A program made the position numbers and the translations under genes. Below the pieces are notes generated by a model. It ran no database searches, had not been told where the DNA came from, and saw only the letters and a program-made list of their open reading frames with translations. Of a stretch of DNA of 64,000 nucleotides, positions 39,761-51,216 are shown piece after piece (the stretch's first letter is position 1; every line of letters starts with the position of its first letter). Origin of the DNA: Polytrichum commune (Eukaryota > Streptophyta > Polytrichopsida > Polytrichales > Polytrichaceae); contig OX485803.1 of the NCBI GenBank assembly GCA_950295325.1, positions 1,304,001 through 1,368,000 of the forward strand, read 5' to 3'.

Positions 39761-41753
39761 CATATTTGGAGCTTCGTGTTTAGGGGGTTTGGTGGCTGTT
39801 TGATTGCAGTCAAATGTGGCATCATATCAAGGTTGGTGGAATCTTTGCTGTTGCAGTAGAACCTTCATGAATTGTGGATTGGCAAGATTTTTATTGTCAT
39901 GGTGTCTGTGCTCCAATCAAAGTATGTCAAGTTTTTCATTGGCCTGATACCAAGTTCACACTGAAATTTCATTAGGTAATTAATATCTCGCCATGAATTG
40001 TTCATGCATATTTGCATGTTTAGATTCAAGTGCAAACAACATATGAGCATTGAAAAACGATTACCTCCAGTCATCTCACTTCCCCCCAAAAAAAATTTAC
40101 ATTGAAGTGTTAACATCTATGATTAGAGGGTGCTATTGTCATCCAATTATTCTGTATGAAAGTACCATGGCTGGTGAGGGATTTGTGTTGTCAACAAGAA
40201 CTAATTTGTTATGTAGGTGAAAACGCAACGAACTAATGAGGTTCACATTAGCCGCCATGAAGCCCAAGCCATCTTGGCTATGCAACTAGAAAGAAGCATA
40301 CTTAGTAACGTATTTACTCTTCTACCTATGTATTTTTCTGTTGGATTATTGAGGTGCTTATTGGGTATTGTTCTTAGTTGTCTTTTATTCTTGTAGGTGG
40401 CTTGAGCTCTATAGAGGAAACATGTGCAAGGATAAAGAAGTTTGTGATTGGGACCCAAAAGCAACTAGAGCCCACATTGGTCGCAAGGCTATTTTACTAG
40501 ATTTAATGTGGGCTTCATCTATTTTACTTCTCAGAATACGATTATTACATTCCTTTGGTGCTTAGTATCGGTTTTCCTTCACGTCAGTGACCACTCGAGG
40601 TGGTTACTTTGTGTTTCAAATCTTGGAGGGATGCAAGCTGACTCAATGAATCCCAACAAGATGTTGTTGTGTTGCCAACCTTGGTAGGTAGACACCAACT
40701 CAAAGCTCCCATAATTTCAACTTTTTAAAGCTTACCATCCAATAACTTGCTTTGGAAACATTGACACTTGGATGCTTTAAGTTCATTCTTTTTTTGCTTG
40801 AAATTATCTGATCAAATTTGATGTTCCACATTCTACCAAACACTTTTGTGACACAACAAGAAGGTCCTCTATATACACCTAAGCTTATAGGTCCTTTCCT
40901 TTCCTTTCCTTTTGGAAATAAATTACAACACCTAAGTTGAGTCCACTAACTTATGCAACGTTCCGTGTTGATTTTTTTTTACCAAACACCACAAATTCAC
41001 AATAACTCCACGACTAGGTGTAAGCCCAAAGGTGAGAGCTTTTCAAAAATCAAGGGCCCTGTCTCTAGGGTAGAGCCCGTTATTTCTGGAATACCCGACG
41101 TGAAGGCCGTTTCCTTGCTAAACAACATGAGAGTCTTGTGAGGCAAGGCCGGTGCATTTCAATCCACATATTGTCCTATTGCATAAAGTTCTTGTTTCGC
41201 CGTAATATTTTATCCTATAAAAATCCTATCCTTGTAATGTCTTATCCTAAAAAATAGACTTTTTTTTTCAATTAAAACAGCCGGCAAATTAACATGACAA
41301 AATTTGGTGGAATGTTTTTAACACCCAAGGAAACATTAGAGTTATTTTTTACGTAAAGCTAATGAAACCATGGGTTTAGTCCCAACCTTAAGTTTATAGA
41401 ATTAACACAAAGTTATTCAAGTTTTTTTAATGTTTAAATTTGCCATACAACAAGGTTGGTGTCGGGCTATTAGAAACCAGTTTTCTAGCTTGTCCTACTG
41501 AGATGAGTGGGCCAAACTAACCTTGTATAAGTCAATTCAGGGTTTAGAATAGCGGGTCTCATGTACATCACCTATTTTAGATTTTAAAATTCTCTCAAAG
41601 TTAGAGAGACAAAAAGAGAGTCTCAAAAGTTTCACCCAAATTCAAAATTGGCTCCGGAATACAATGAACTAACGACCTCGTAATAGAAGTCTCTTAAAGA
41701 AGGAATAAACTCTTGGTTTTGGCCCTCTTTGACGTACTGTATGAATAACTCTA
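39761..41753. other. Intergenic, no supported gene
   Basis: Exon-like scraps at 40217-40310 and 40397-40500 do not join in phase to anything. 40896-40914 repeats CCTTT units. The remainder is AT-rich. Confidence 0.5.
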
Positions 41754-41861
41754 TTGAGTGCTTCGACTTGTCATCCCAAGATTTTTCTTCCCCTACAACT
41801 TTTTCCGCTCTTGCCACAATCTTCCTACTCAAAAAGACAACTGTTCATCCGACATGCATCC

Positions 41862-41891
41862 ACGTGTCCGTCCGTCCGTCCGTCCGTCCGT
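41862..41891. repeat. CCGT tetranucleotide microsatellite
   Basis: GTCCGTCCGTCC repeats about seven times. The frames crossing it are serine/arginine/proline artefacts. Confidence 0.9.
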
Positions 41892-42599
41892 CATAATTCA
41901 TCCTTCCAAGTTTTCACCAATTCCGTTCGTAAAGCTGTTAACCCGTCTTCATCCAATAATGCCCTCAGTCATCCCAACATTACATCCATCCCTTCAGAGG
42001 CCTCCCAGCCTGTGAGTCTGTTAATTCATCCAGGAGGCATCTACAAACATGTTTTTTCATCCATCTCATAAATACTTGCCACTCATCCATTCCTTCCGTT
42101 GAGCTTCCGTCCGCCGCCTTCAACGGACTCCTGTCATCACAGTTCTTCATATCTCTCTCTCTCTGCCAGACCTTCACCGCACCTCAAAACTCCGGCTTCT
42201 TCTTCACACCGGCACTCGTCTCCCCTCCTCATCTCAATCCCTTCTCAGCAGTTTTTGAGAGGTTTTCTTCAGATCAAGTGAGGAATTGGAGTTCTCCCAC
42301 CTCGGAAGTCGCGCGCACAAGCTGCATGAGGTTGCACTTGCCGGGAATCACTGGGTGATTGTACAGTATATTGTATTCTTGCTGAGCACCCACCCGATTG
42401 ATTGAAAGTATTCCGAGTGATTAGCCGTGAGTGACATTGGGGAGAACTGGGTTGTAGTTTCAGAGAGGTTTGAGAGGTTTCGCTTCGAGGAGAAGTTTGG
42501 GCAGGAGTTTTGTGACTGCTGAGGTTCCTTCTCAGTCTTGCATTTCCGCAGTGCTGGATTGGGTTGATTTGGGGGTGATTTGTAGTTGTCGTAGTCAAA

Positions 42600-43230
42600 T
42601 TGGTGGAAACCAAGTAGAAAAAAGTATCCTTGGAGTTGGCCCGTTTGAAAGGTAGCAGTTTGAGTGGCTACATTCCACTGGAAGGGGTTAAGCTAATCTC
42701 TGCACTTAAAAAAATTCAGCGCACAAGAGTGGTTGGTGGGACCCCAGGCATCTTGTTGTTGTTGAAGGATCTGGTTGTAGCGACAACCAAGTGACCAGAA
42801 GCATGATTGTTGGAGTTGGCTCATTTGTAAGGTTATAGCAGTTTGCGTAGTGGTTACATTCATCGGGAATCGGGAGGGTTGAAGAGGCTTGAACCTAATG
42901 AATCACTAAACAATAAAATTTCACGTCAGAAGAGTGATTGATCCGAAGCTCAGTCGAATTAGTCCAAGACTCCCAGGCATCTTATTGTTGTTGAAGGATT
43001 TGGTTGTAGCAACAACCAAGTGACCAAAAGTATCGTTGCTGGAGTCGGCCCATTTGTAAGTTAGCAATTTGCAGCGTGGCTACATTCATCGGGATGGTTG
43101 CAGAGGGGTCGAAGCTAATCGCTAAACTCTAAAATCTCAGCTCACAAGGGGTACTTGATCCGAAGCTCAGTAGAATTAGTCCAAGACTCCCAGGCATCTT
43201 TTTGGAGAGTCCCAGAAGTATGATTGTTGG
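42600..43230 (+). repeat. Tandem repeats in the promoter/leader of the LysM gene
   Basis: Three imperfect units start near 42609 (ACCAAGTAG), 42786 (ACCAAGTGACCAGAAG) and 43015 (ACCAAGTGACCAAAAG), with a fourth partial unit near 43207 (CAGAAGTATGATTGTTGGAG). Each carries TTGGAGTTGGCCC-type text, GTGGCTACATTC, and a final CCAGGCATCTT. Period is about 180-230 bp. The last unit ends about 25 bp before the start codon at 43256. The repeats probably lie in the leader or proximal promoter. Confidence 0.8.
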
Positions 43231-43255
43231 AGAGAGTTTATAATAAGTCGCAGCT

Positions 43256-43558
43256 ATGTCGCGTGCCGTGGTGGTGCTATTGGCACTCGTTGTGCTCATG
43301 GCGGCTGCCTACACGAGCCCCGTGCACGCAGGGCGGCTCCTCCGAGGCTGCCCGTGCGGCGAAACTTACGTGGTGCACGAAGGGGAGACCCTGCAATCCA
43401 TCAGTCAAAAATGCAACGACCCTTTCGTCGTGGAAGGCAACCCGCAGCTGGAGCTGGAGGATGTTGTTCCGGGGCAGATACTAAGGATGCAGTGCTCGCA
43501 GCGCAAGATCAGCTTATGCGACATCGCTGGTGCGCTGCCCATCCGCTTCTGCAAGTGA
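43256..43558 (+). CDS. Small secreted LysM-domain protein
   Basis: This is a single intact exon of 100 codons, ATG at 43256 and TGA at 43556. Residues 1-25 form a signal peptide (MSRAVVVLLALVVLMAAAYT then SPVHA). Residues about 38-79 form one LysM domain (YVVHEGETLQSI, a central NPQLE, then VVPGQILRM). Six cysteines at 32, 34, 53, 80, 88 and 99 could make three disulfides, as in plant extracellular LysM proteins. LysM domains bind N-acetylglucosamine polymers such as chitin and peptidoglycan. With one LysM and no kinase or anchor, it is probably an apoplastic sugar-binding protein. The coding part is GC-rich compared with its surroundings. Binding and an immune role are inferred from the family. 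Confidence 0.92.
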   Translation: MSRAVVVLLALVVLMAAAYTSPVHAGRLLRGCPCGETYVVHEGETLQSISQKCNDPFVVEGNPQLELEDVVPGQILRMQCSQRKISLCDIAGALPIRFCK

Positions 43559-43589
43559 CACCGGATTACGAGAATCGTCTTGCGCCGTC

Positions 43590-44070
43590 GAGTGTCGGCT
43601 AGGCTGGTTTGCGATTGCAAACTTGGCTCCCGAACCTTGCTGATCTTGCGACAGAAGAGTTGTCAGAGTTGTTTCCACTTTCTTGGTGGTCAAATTCTTG
43701 CCTCTTTCCTGGAATTGCTAAATTGGGAAGCCGCCAGGGGCACCACCCTTGACATGTACATTACTCTCTTCTTACATACTTAATGTTGTGCTGCTTGAGG
43801 GCAACCTTGTGGATTAGGTCTGTGGACATGAATTTGTCAAACTCTTCGTTATAAATATGTAATTATGCAAACGCATGCACAAATGCGACCTTCATCTCCC
43901 GCCTCCGTTGAATGATTGCATTTGAGTGTGCGACAATACTCTTTGTTCTGAGTCTCTACTGAGGTTCGCAATTGCAAATTTGACATTTCCTTATGTTGCT
44001 TATTGTGCAAGAATAAGTTCACAGAAAACTTTATCCACTTTCTTGGTGGGCAAATATATTTTTCACTTCC
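43590..44070 (+). repeat. Partial duplication of the LysM 3' region
   Basis: GCGATTGCAAACTTG followed by TCCACTTTCTTGGTGGTCAAA (43610-43700) recurs as GCAATTGCAAATTTG and TCCACTTTCTTGGTGGGCAAA (43968-44055). The second copy has no LysM exon in front of it. Confidence 0.55.
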
Positions 44071-44477
44071 TCAAATTTGGATTTTTTTATAGTAATAATA
44101 ATGATTATTGAATGAACAATATAGGTAAGGAAACCAACTTCCAGACGTACCCATAAACAAAAACAAGGTTATGGATTCAGAAAATCCAAGCAGCCAATGC
44201 CATTTGCTGGCAGCGTTGTATTATTCCATGTGTAAAGCTCTGTTGGTGATGTTCATGGGCTAAAGCATGATGTGCGCTTCGTGCGCTCGCTCTTCTTAAT
44301 CGCACACATATATTTGTATGGTATTTCCTTGTTGTTAGATCACCTGTCAAAACTTGATTCATTAGCACTAAGTTAGCATCCCAAATAAAGAGATTTAGCA
44401 AAAGGGGGAAAAGAAGAAGGAGCGACTGATGTCATCACAAATGGGAAGTATTCCTCGGGCACATGGTTATGATCACA
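44071..44477. other. Intergenic
   Basis: Nothing recognised; AT-rich. Confidence 0.5.
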
Positions 44478-44886
44478 CTACACCCTTTTTGGTATTAAGT
44501 GTCATGTGTGCAATAGTGTCACTTACCATATCGTGAGGCATATGCTAGATTACACTAACTTAATGATCAACAATTTCGCCATTTGTTTCACCTCATGAAA
44601 CTTGGCGTTCAAGTGCACTTACTAATTTCTTGCCATGGGTATGTTCAATGGTGTTTTGAGGGTGTATGCCTATGTTACACAATGGTCTAAAAGTTCATTA
44701 AAAGTGTATAAAAATGACACTTGCCATTAGTACATCAAGAGTATATTCCTCATGCATACTAAAGTGCAAACACGTGACACTTGCCATTGGTATGCTCGAC
44801 GATACATTCCCCTTGCATACTAATAGGATGCAAAATTATCATCTCAAGTATGCCAATGTCTTACACTAAACAACATTAGGTAGATG
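44478..44886 (+). repeat. Dispersed repeat, CACTACACC family, copy 1
   Basis: It shares GTAATAGTGTCACTTACC-type text, GATCAACAA, ATGACACTTG and ATCTCAAGTATGCCAATG with 53236-54108 and 57451-57851. About 400 bp, non-coding; ends and class unknown. Confidence 0.65.
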
Positions 44887-45283
44887 GGTCTTACATGATT
44901 ACTTTTATGACTAGTCTATTTCTTCCTAGGATATGAAACGCGCGATTTAAATCGAGGTTGTAGCCACTTTCCTCGTAATTTTTGGAGCTCATATGAATAT
45001 TTAATTCATTGCTAAAGTGAGGATTCTTGTGCTCGTTAAATGGCTATACAAGTCCCCCAAATTATGTTGATTATTGAATTCGGAATATGGAATGGTTACA
45101 TTGTTTTGAGCACGCAATCCAATCTCTTGTGAACACATGTGTTTCTAATAACCGTTCTTGAAGCCACACCAAACCACATGCCATTCATATACATGTGTCC
45201 AAATAAGAAAAATAATTGAACTAGGGAGAGATTTTCCATACATGGTAGAAGCAAATGTCCATATATTCATTCAAGTTCACCCG
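44887..45283. other. Intergenic
   Basis: No gene seen. Some words resemble the metallophosphoesterase intron around 5880-6060 (TTATGAAATGC, TATACAAGTCCCC), which suggests a further old repeat. Confidence 0.4.
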
Positions 45284-45488
45284 CTACAATATTTTGTCTA
45301 ATTAGTGTGGGGTTACCATTTGGAGTTATGTGTTGCTATGATTTTTTATCCTAACAACTTAAGTAAGTAGTATGCACACCAAAGAATATGATGCAACTTA
45401 GTTGGTAATAAATGATAATGTTGGTAGAAAGTTTTAGCAACGCGTACCTCCAAATGGCAATCCACACTAGTTAGACAAAACAGTGTAG
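45284..45488. mobile_element. Short MITE with CTACA...TGTAG ends, TTTTGTCTAATTAGTGTGG type
   Basis: A 205 bp element has left end CTACAATATTTTGTCTAATT and right end inverse CTAGTTAGACAAAACAGTGTAG (last 22 bases). The agreement extends inward through the words CCATTTGGAG and CTCCAAATGG. Non-coding. Related to 49642-50181. Confidence 0.7.
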
Positions 45489-46436
45489 TGTGTGCTCTCC
45501 TTGATTTAAATGGGTTCATAAATCAAAGTCCACTATAAGATTCTCTTTCCCTCTCTTTCTTGATCCCCGCTTAGACACTATTCCATCTAACATTGGGAAC
45601 CCACAATGACAAAGCTTCAAGTTAAGAGTGGACGTATGCTACACCGAAATTGGACTAAGTTAGTAAATGCTTAAAACATTGACCTCGTTCTATGTTCAAA
45701 AGTCAACACACTTGAGAGGGTCTTTGTGATGGTTTCAAAAGAAACAAAATCTTCAATTAGATCGTTCTTATTATTTTGGCATCTCAACTTTGATACTGAA
45801 TCTTCAAATGATACTCTTCATGAATTGTAATTGTTGTCATTCCAAAGGACACCATTCTTGATGCAATATGATTTAACGGCCAAAATGGTAAGTTGTGCGG
45901 ATGTTAGTCAAATACTTTTTATTTTAAATCCCACATTTATCTTGTACTCAGTATTTGATTGGTGTTTGAAAAATCGAAGATCAAATTACAAAAATCACAA
46001 CTTTAAAACAAATTTCAGGACATCTTTAAAATTGATTTATTACTCTACAAACAATAATGAACTTACACGATCGAGAGGACCTTTGTATTTATTTGAGAGA
46101 TCAACAAACCTACACTTATGAAAACCGTAAGTAAATAAAGGGGAATGTAATATTCAATAAAAAAAATGTTGATTTTGTGTGAATCTAATTTGTAGAAGTG
46201 GAGAACATGAAATACGAATCAAATGACACCCAAATACCTTATGTGGAGATGGAAGTGCCAAATTCTACTTCCCATTGCATGAGACCACTTTAAAAAAAAA
46301 AATCTTTATAGAGCATAAAAGGCCCTTGACCACCAAGCTAGTTTTTTGGCAAGTAGAGAGAAGATTTTATGGCCGGAAATTAAACCACCAACCTCTTCAT
46401 TCAGTTTTGGGTACCTCTCCACTATCATTTAGCAAT
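45489..46436. other. Intergenic with dispersed repeat at about 46150-46250
   Basis: GAAGTGGAGAACATGAAATAC matches the 25640 family. The frame at 45831-46121 is unrecognised. No gene supported. Confidence 0.45.
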
Positions 46437-46699
46437 TTAGGGCCACTTCATACTTGAGCCAAGGGCACTAACCATGTAATGGTGAGGGCCCTTGACTCTC
46501 ATCCAAAAGCTGTATCACGTGTGTTGGAATAGCCATTTTGTATAGTCATGGGCCCTCAACCATAGTATGAAGTGAGAATGGTTCATGTTGAGGGAGCATT
46601 GCATATTTTATTGGTGGAAAAAGAGGGCAACCCTACCTCACTCGTTACATATCTTCATTCTTTTTGTTTTTCACTTTCATTTTCATTTTTACATTGTTG

Positions 46700-47795
46700 A
46701 GGAAAGAAAGAAGAGCATGAGGAATCATCTTCAGAGAAAAAGGAGGATTCTTGTTGTATTGGCTTTATATTGGTGTTTGCACATGGTTGTGCAACATGTG
46801 TTTGATATGCAAGCATTGATACTCAATGAAGAATGCCTTGATTTTTAGCATTTGCTTTGAGAGTATAAACATGAGCAATCGTAGTGGGCATTTAAGAGAA
46901 ATTTAAGGTTCATAGATAGATTACTACTGCATTCTTTCACCAAAAAAAGTTCAAGCAAAGAACTTGGGTATCTATTAATACACTCAAGTTACTTAATGAG
47001 AGGTTAGGTCAATATTTGCATAAGAAGAATATACATATGAAGAGGCAATTTCAATTGAGGCTAGAGTCGTAATGTATTACAAAGGTTTGAGCCTCGAAAT
47101 ACCTTGTGTACCATAGGAGAGGTATACAGGGTAGCCAAAAGTACACTTTTAAAAATTGTGAGAATTTTTATAGATTGATAGGATTTTTGTTTCCAACAAA
47201 CTTTTGTGCAAATCTTTCTCAGTTTAAGATTTAAGCACAAGATTTTGAGGCATTTCACGAGATTCCTCATATTTTTAAATCAATTGATGTATCTTAGATT
47301 CCAATTATTGCACTTAAAATTTGAAAAGAAAAATCTCATTTGTCACGAATCATTTTACCCAACTTTACTACAAGGTATTAATGATACAAAATTTGTGTTT
47401 TGGAATTATAAATTAGGATGAGCATGAAGTATGCACGACCGAACATTATTTCAACTAACAAAAATTGGAAAAGATTACATAAAAGGTAAATTCTACCTTA
47501 CAATCTAATTATATAATTATATAAATATATTTATATATATTTAGTTCAACCACGAACTTATAGTCCATTCAAAGGTATTTCATAGGATTTAGAAGGTTAT
47601 AACACTAATTGGAATTTTATTTAAAGTTTTAGTCGCATGTACATAAAACGTGCTTTCGTAATTCTGAAAGGAAGACGGAGAATTATTATGAAAAGGGTTG
47701 ATGTACCTTTACAACATATGCCTAATACAATTGCTTCATATATTATGCTACATATAATATATACAATTAGTAAGAACATATTTGATAGGGAATAG
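46700..47795 (+). pseudogene. PIF/Harbinger transposase pseudogene (DDE_Tnp_4 type)
   Basis: Several frames together keep the order of a plant Harbinger transposase. About 46720-46845 gives an N-terminal RKRRILVVLALYWCLHMVV. About 46945-47065 gives LLNERLGQYLHKKNIHMKRQ. About 47090-47180 gives a helix-turn-helix, CTIGEVYRVAKSTLLKIV. About 47245-47420 gives the first DDE block, FHEIPHIFKSIDVS, then LLQGINDTKFVFWNYKLG and SMHDRTLFQL. About 47634-47795 gives the C-terminal AFVILKGRRRIIMKRVDVPL and HMPNTIASYIM. In-frame stops and frame changes break it, and the composition has drifted strongly to A and T. It cannot make an active enzyme. Confidence 0.85.
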
Positions 47796-49138
47796 ATAGA
47801 AGAAATAGAATTATAACTATCTAAAACTAGAGAATATTTTCTAGAGAGAATGACAAGAAATGAGGGCTCAAATTGTAAATATAGGTAAAGAAAAAGGTAT
47901 CATTCACACTTAAAATAATATAAAATTTTACAAAGAAAATGACAAAGAAATTGAAAACTTCTCGATAAAAATACAATGAAAAAATTAAAGATGAATTGCT
48001 GGAGGCTATAGAAATGCATGAAGTAATAGCCAAATCATTCTAACAAATAAGACTTAAAAAATAATCAAACATAGAATCTGGGAATATAGACAATGAATTT
48101 GACATGGCTAAATGTTTACAAATTTGTACTGATGTTGTCATATGAGCATTCATATTCTTCAATAAAATTTGTTATAATATGAAAAGATGTTATTGAACTA
48201 GAAGAATTTTTGACTACCTATTCCAAGAATCCTTTCATCTTGTAATGATTTTCTTCTTCTTTTTGTGTAGTTTTTGAATGTGAATAACCCCATGTGAATA
48301 TTATTGCATGTTTTAACCACCTTTGTGTTGATCATCCTCTTGAGCAATTGTTGGCATTTGATCAATCGCACTTGTACATTTTTTGTTTTACATATCCAAA
48401 TGCTCATAGTACTAACATTCAAGTGTATGATGACATGAAATTTCATTTGAACATTTATCATTTTATATTCAATCATAATTACTTGTTATTTCTTCTTATA
48501 AGCCAAACATGTTCTTCCAAAACTGTGCAAACTTAAAACCATACAAGGATGAAGCTTTGTACAAGCGTTCATTTCTACTCATGTATAAGAACTGCAATTT
48601 AGAATAGGCTAACATTGGATTAAATACAATATCTTCCAAACTCTATCAACTTGAGAGAAATGAGGCAGTGGTCTAATCCGTCATGGTTGCATCTACATTA
48701 TTTTTGATATTTGGTGGCATTTGTGATCCAATCACTCTAACTTTCTATCAAGAAACAACTAAAAATTGCTAAAATTCTTACTTGCTAATAAGTGTTCATA
48801 CAATCTAAATTGTGATTGATTCTATATCATGCAAGGAGAACTTTAGCTCCATTATTGGATTTCATAACCACTATCATCTTGCGAGAATTTGCCATTAAGA
48901 AGAAACAATTATAAAAAAAACAAATGAATCATAAAAATTCTCTACAACAAACACACATATTAGCAAGCTCCCAAAACTTGGAGTTTTGGACAATTGGGAG
49001 AGGCAACGCTTTGTCATGTCATTAACTATCTATCTTGGAAAAGTTACAGTCGGACAAAAATATCTAAATAACCACGACAACCAATGACAGTTATTTCATT
49101 GTTACGACTTATCGGACTTTGTATTCGGCCTACCTGAA
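47796..49138. other. Interior of the Harbinger relic after the transposase
   Basis: AT-rich. A minus-strand frame at 48198-48476 with basic residues could be a remnant of the Myb-like second protein of Harbinger elements, but I see no motif to support that. Confidence 0.35.
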
Positions 49139-49641
49139 AGATGTGGACTTGACGCAAATTCCAGCATACCATAGAACATTATCCATAGTCTGCCATGTAA
49201 AACTCCACGTCAACTTTTCATCCATGAAATTTTCTTTGGGCCTTTAGCCGTTCACCTTCTATTGTGAAGTGAACTTGAACGGTTTCTACCTTTTTGTCCA
49301 ATGAGAGTTTTAAAATCGCAATGGTCACGGGCCTTCAATCTTGAGTGTGAAGTGGCCCTTAGGGTCATCTCGGGCCAAATGACACCTCTAGAACCATGAT
49401 TGCGGTGGATAAGAACCGGAGAAGACCTTATGATTGTCAATGGTCAACGATAAGTTTTTTTCCAATTCATCTTTTTGGAGTAAGTTAAAGGAGGACGCAC
49501 GCATGCTCATTGATGACAAGAATGTTTGTTACCGCCTCATCTTCAACCTTTTGCCGTGACTTGTGGCTCCTTGATGGATTAAAAAACATCCCACATTTAT
49601 GCGTATCTTATTGTCCATCTCATCATCGATTGTGTACATTA

Positions 49642-50181
49642 CTACACAGTTTTGTCTAATTAGTGTGGATTACCATTCGGAGTTACATGTTGCTATAACG
49701 TTTTACCAACACCATCATTTTTTATCATCTAAGTTGTATCATATTTTTCGTTGTGCAAACCAACCACACTAAATAGGATATTTAGTGTTTGATTATATTT
49801 AATGTTGTTACCACCCTACCTTGGTCAACACTAATTTTCAATTCGTTGATGATTAGTGTTAGAAGATTTGCTAGAAGATATGGTGAAATTCTCCTTTTAT
49901 CATTGGTTTTTTTTCATATCTTTCCTAACACCGAATTCAAACATGTAACTTCCACGTATTACCATAGTTGATATTTAGTGTTTGAGTTTACATTTAATGT
50001 TACTTACTTTCATAGGGTTATTAATATTTAGTGTATGCGTTCGTATTTAGTTTATCAAACACTAAATATCCTATTTAATGTACTTATCTTACTTGGGTAA
50101 AACATGATACTCTAAACAAAATGTCATAGCAATGCGTAATCCCAACCGGTAAACCCACGCTAATTAGACAAAATCGTGCAG
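49642..50181. mobile_element. MITE with CTACA-type ends, 540 bp
   Basis: The left end CTACACAGTTTTGTCTAATT and the inverse of the right end (CTGCACGATTTTGTCTAATT) agree, and the match continues about 55 bp inward. The interior repeats ACTAAATATCCTATTTA-like words also seen in 27288-27510. It is a longer relative of 45284-45488. Non-coding. Confidence 0.7.
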
Positions 50182-50660
50182 CAATTCGTTGTTTAGCAGG
50201 GTTCTTGTTGAGATCCTTAATCATCCATCAGGCCCGGTAATTGTTTACCTACTTAATTAGCCTGCATGAAATCATATCTATAGAAACGGATGTAGTATTT
50301 TAGTTTATACTAGTCTATGGACATTCTTGATGAGTGCAGCTAGTGGTGCATGCACCAATTGCAGGTGTTGGTATTCTATAATATCCGAACAACCAATTAC
50401 GGCCTTTTTCGTGAAAAGAAGGAAAAGAATATCTATAGTATATAGAGTTATAGCATTGCGCAGTTACAAATAGTAAGTGACACGAAGTATCGGAAATGGT
50501 GTACTCCAGTATTGTGTCCAATGTCTAGTCATGGTCGCCTACCACACCATCCCCTCTTTAGTTATCTTATTAAATGTGATGAGGATGGTTAATGGATCAA
50601 CGACACGTCCGATGAACTAAAATTCTTCTCCCTTTTTCTTCGTACTAATCCAAGACGATT
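50182..50660. other. Intergenic
   Basis: A small patch at 50449-50500 resembles the inner part of the CTACA-type elements. No gene. Confidence 0.45.
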
Positions 50661-50663
50661 TTA

Positions 50664-51213
50664 GGGCCGCTTCACACACAAGACTGAAGGCCCGTGACCA
50701 TCGCAATCTAAGAGCTCTCATTGGTCGAAAGGGCGCAGATCGTCCAAGTTCACTTCACACACGAAGGTGAAGGCCTAAAGGCCCAAAGGAGACTTCATGG
50801 ATGAAAAGTCTACATGGAGTCTTACATGGTGGATTATGGATAAGGTTACAGAGGTGGGCTTGACGCAAATTCCAGGAGACCATGACTTTCTTTTTTTTAA
50901 ATCAAAAAATCTAGCATGACAAATTTCAAGACATATTGCAGGGCAAATTCCAAGACGGTCAAACACCACCAAGTAATTCTCTTAAATTGATAGAGTTTGA
51001 GACATATTATATTGAACCAAATTCTCCCCTCTTTTCTGTGAACAAAATATGCAATGATCTCGCAACATGGTCCATTCTCACTTCACACTATGCTTGAGGG
51101 CCCATGACTACATAAAACGGCTTTCCCAACACCCATGCTACGGCATTTGGATGAGAGTCAAGGGTCCTCACCATTACATGGTCACGGCTCTTGGCTCATG
51201 TGTGAAGTGGCCC
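50664..51213 (+). mobile_element. Harbinger-type MITE, family GGGCCACTTCAC, subfamily A (reference copy)
   Basis: A 550 bp element has ends GGGCCGCTTCACACACAAGA and CATGTGTGAAGTGGCCC. Flanks are TTA on the left and TTC on the right, one substitution from a perfect 3 bp duplication. It aligns along its length with 13214-13772. Non-coding. Confidence 0.85.
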
Positions 51214-51216
51214 TTC

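Larger units (their letters stand above)
46440..49358 (+). mobile_element. Decayed PIF/Harbinger transposon, relative of the local MITEs
   Basis: A 2.9 kb element has ends GGGCCACTTCATACTTGAGC and, inverted, GGGCCACTTCACACTCAAGA. It is flanked by TTA at 46437-46439 and 49359-49361. The outer 200 bp on each side are the two halves of MITE subfamily A (compare 50664-51213) in reverse order. The middle holds a degenerate DDE transposase. The arrangement fits a transposase-bearing parent from which the MITEs arose by internal deletion; a MITE later invaded by another element is less likely because the transposase is of the same superfamily as the ends predict. Confidence 0.8.

Noticed and set aside
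40217-40500. Exon-like segments preceded by TAG acceptors
   Set aside because: Joining them to the reading that ends near 39728 gives an immediate stop, and their own frames match no family.
41754-42071. 105-codon frame rich in Ser, Pro and Arg
   Set aside because: It is generated by the CCGT microsatellite and pyrimidine-rich DNA.
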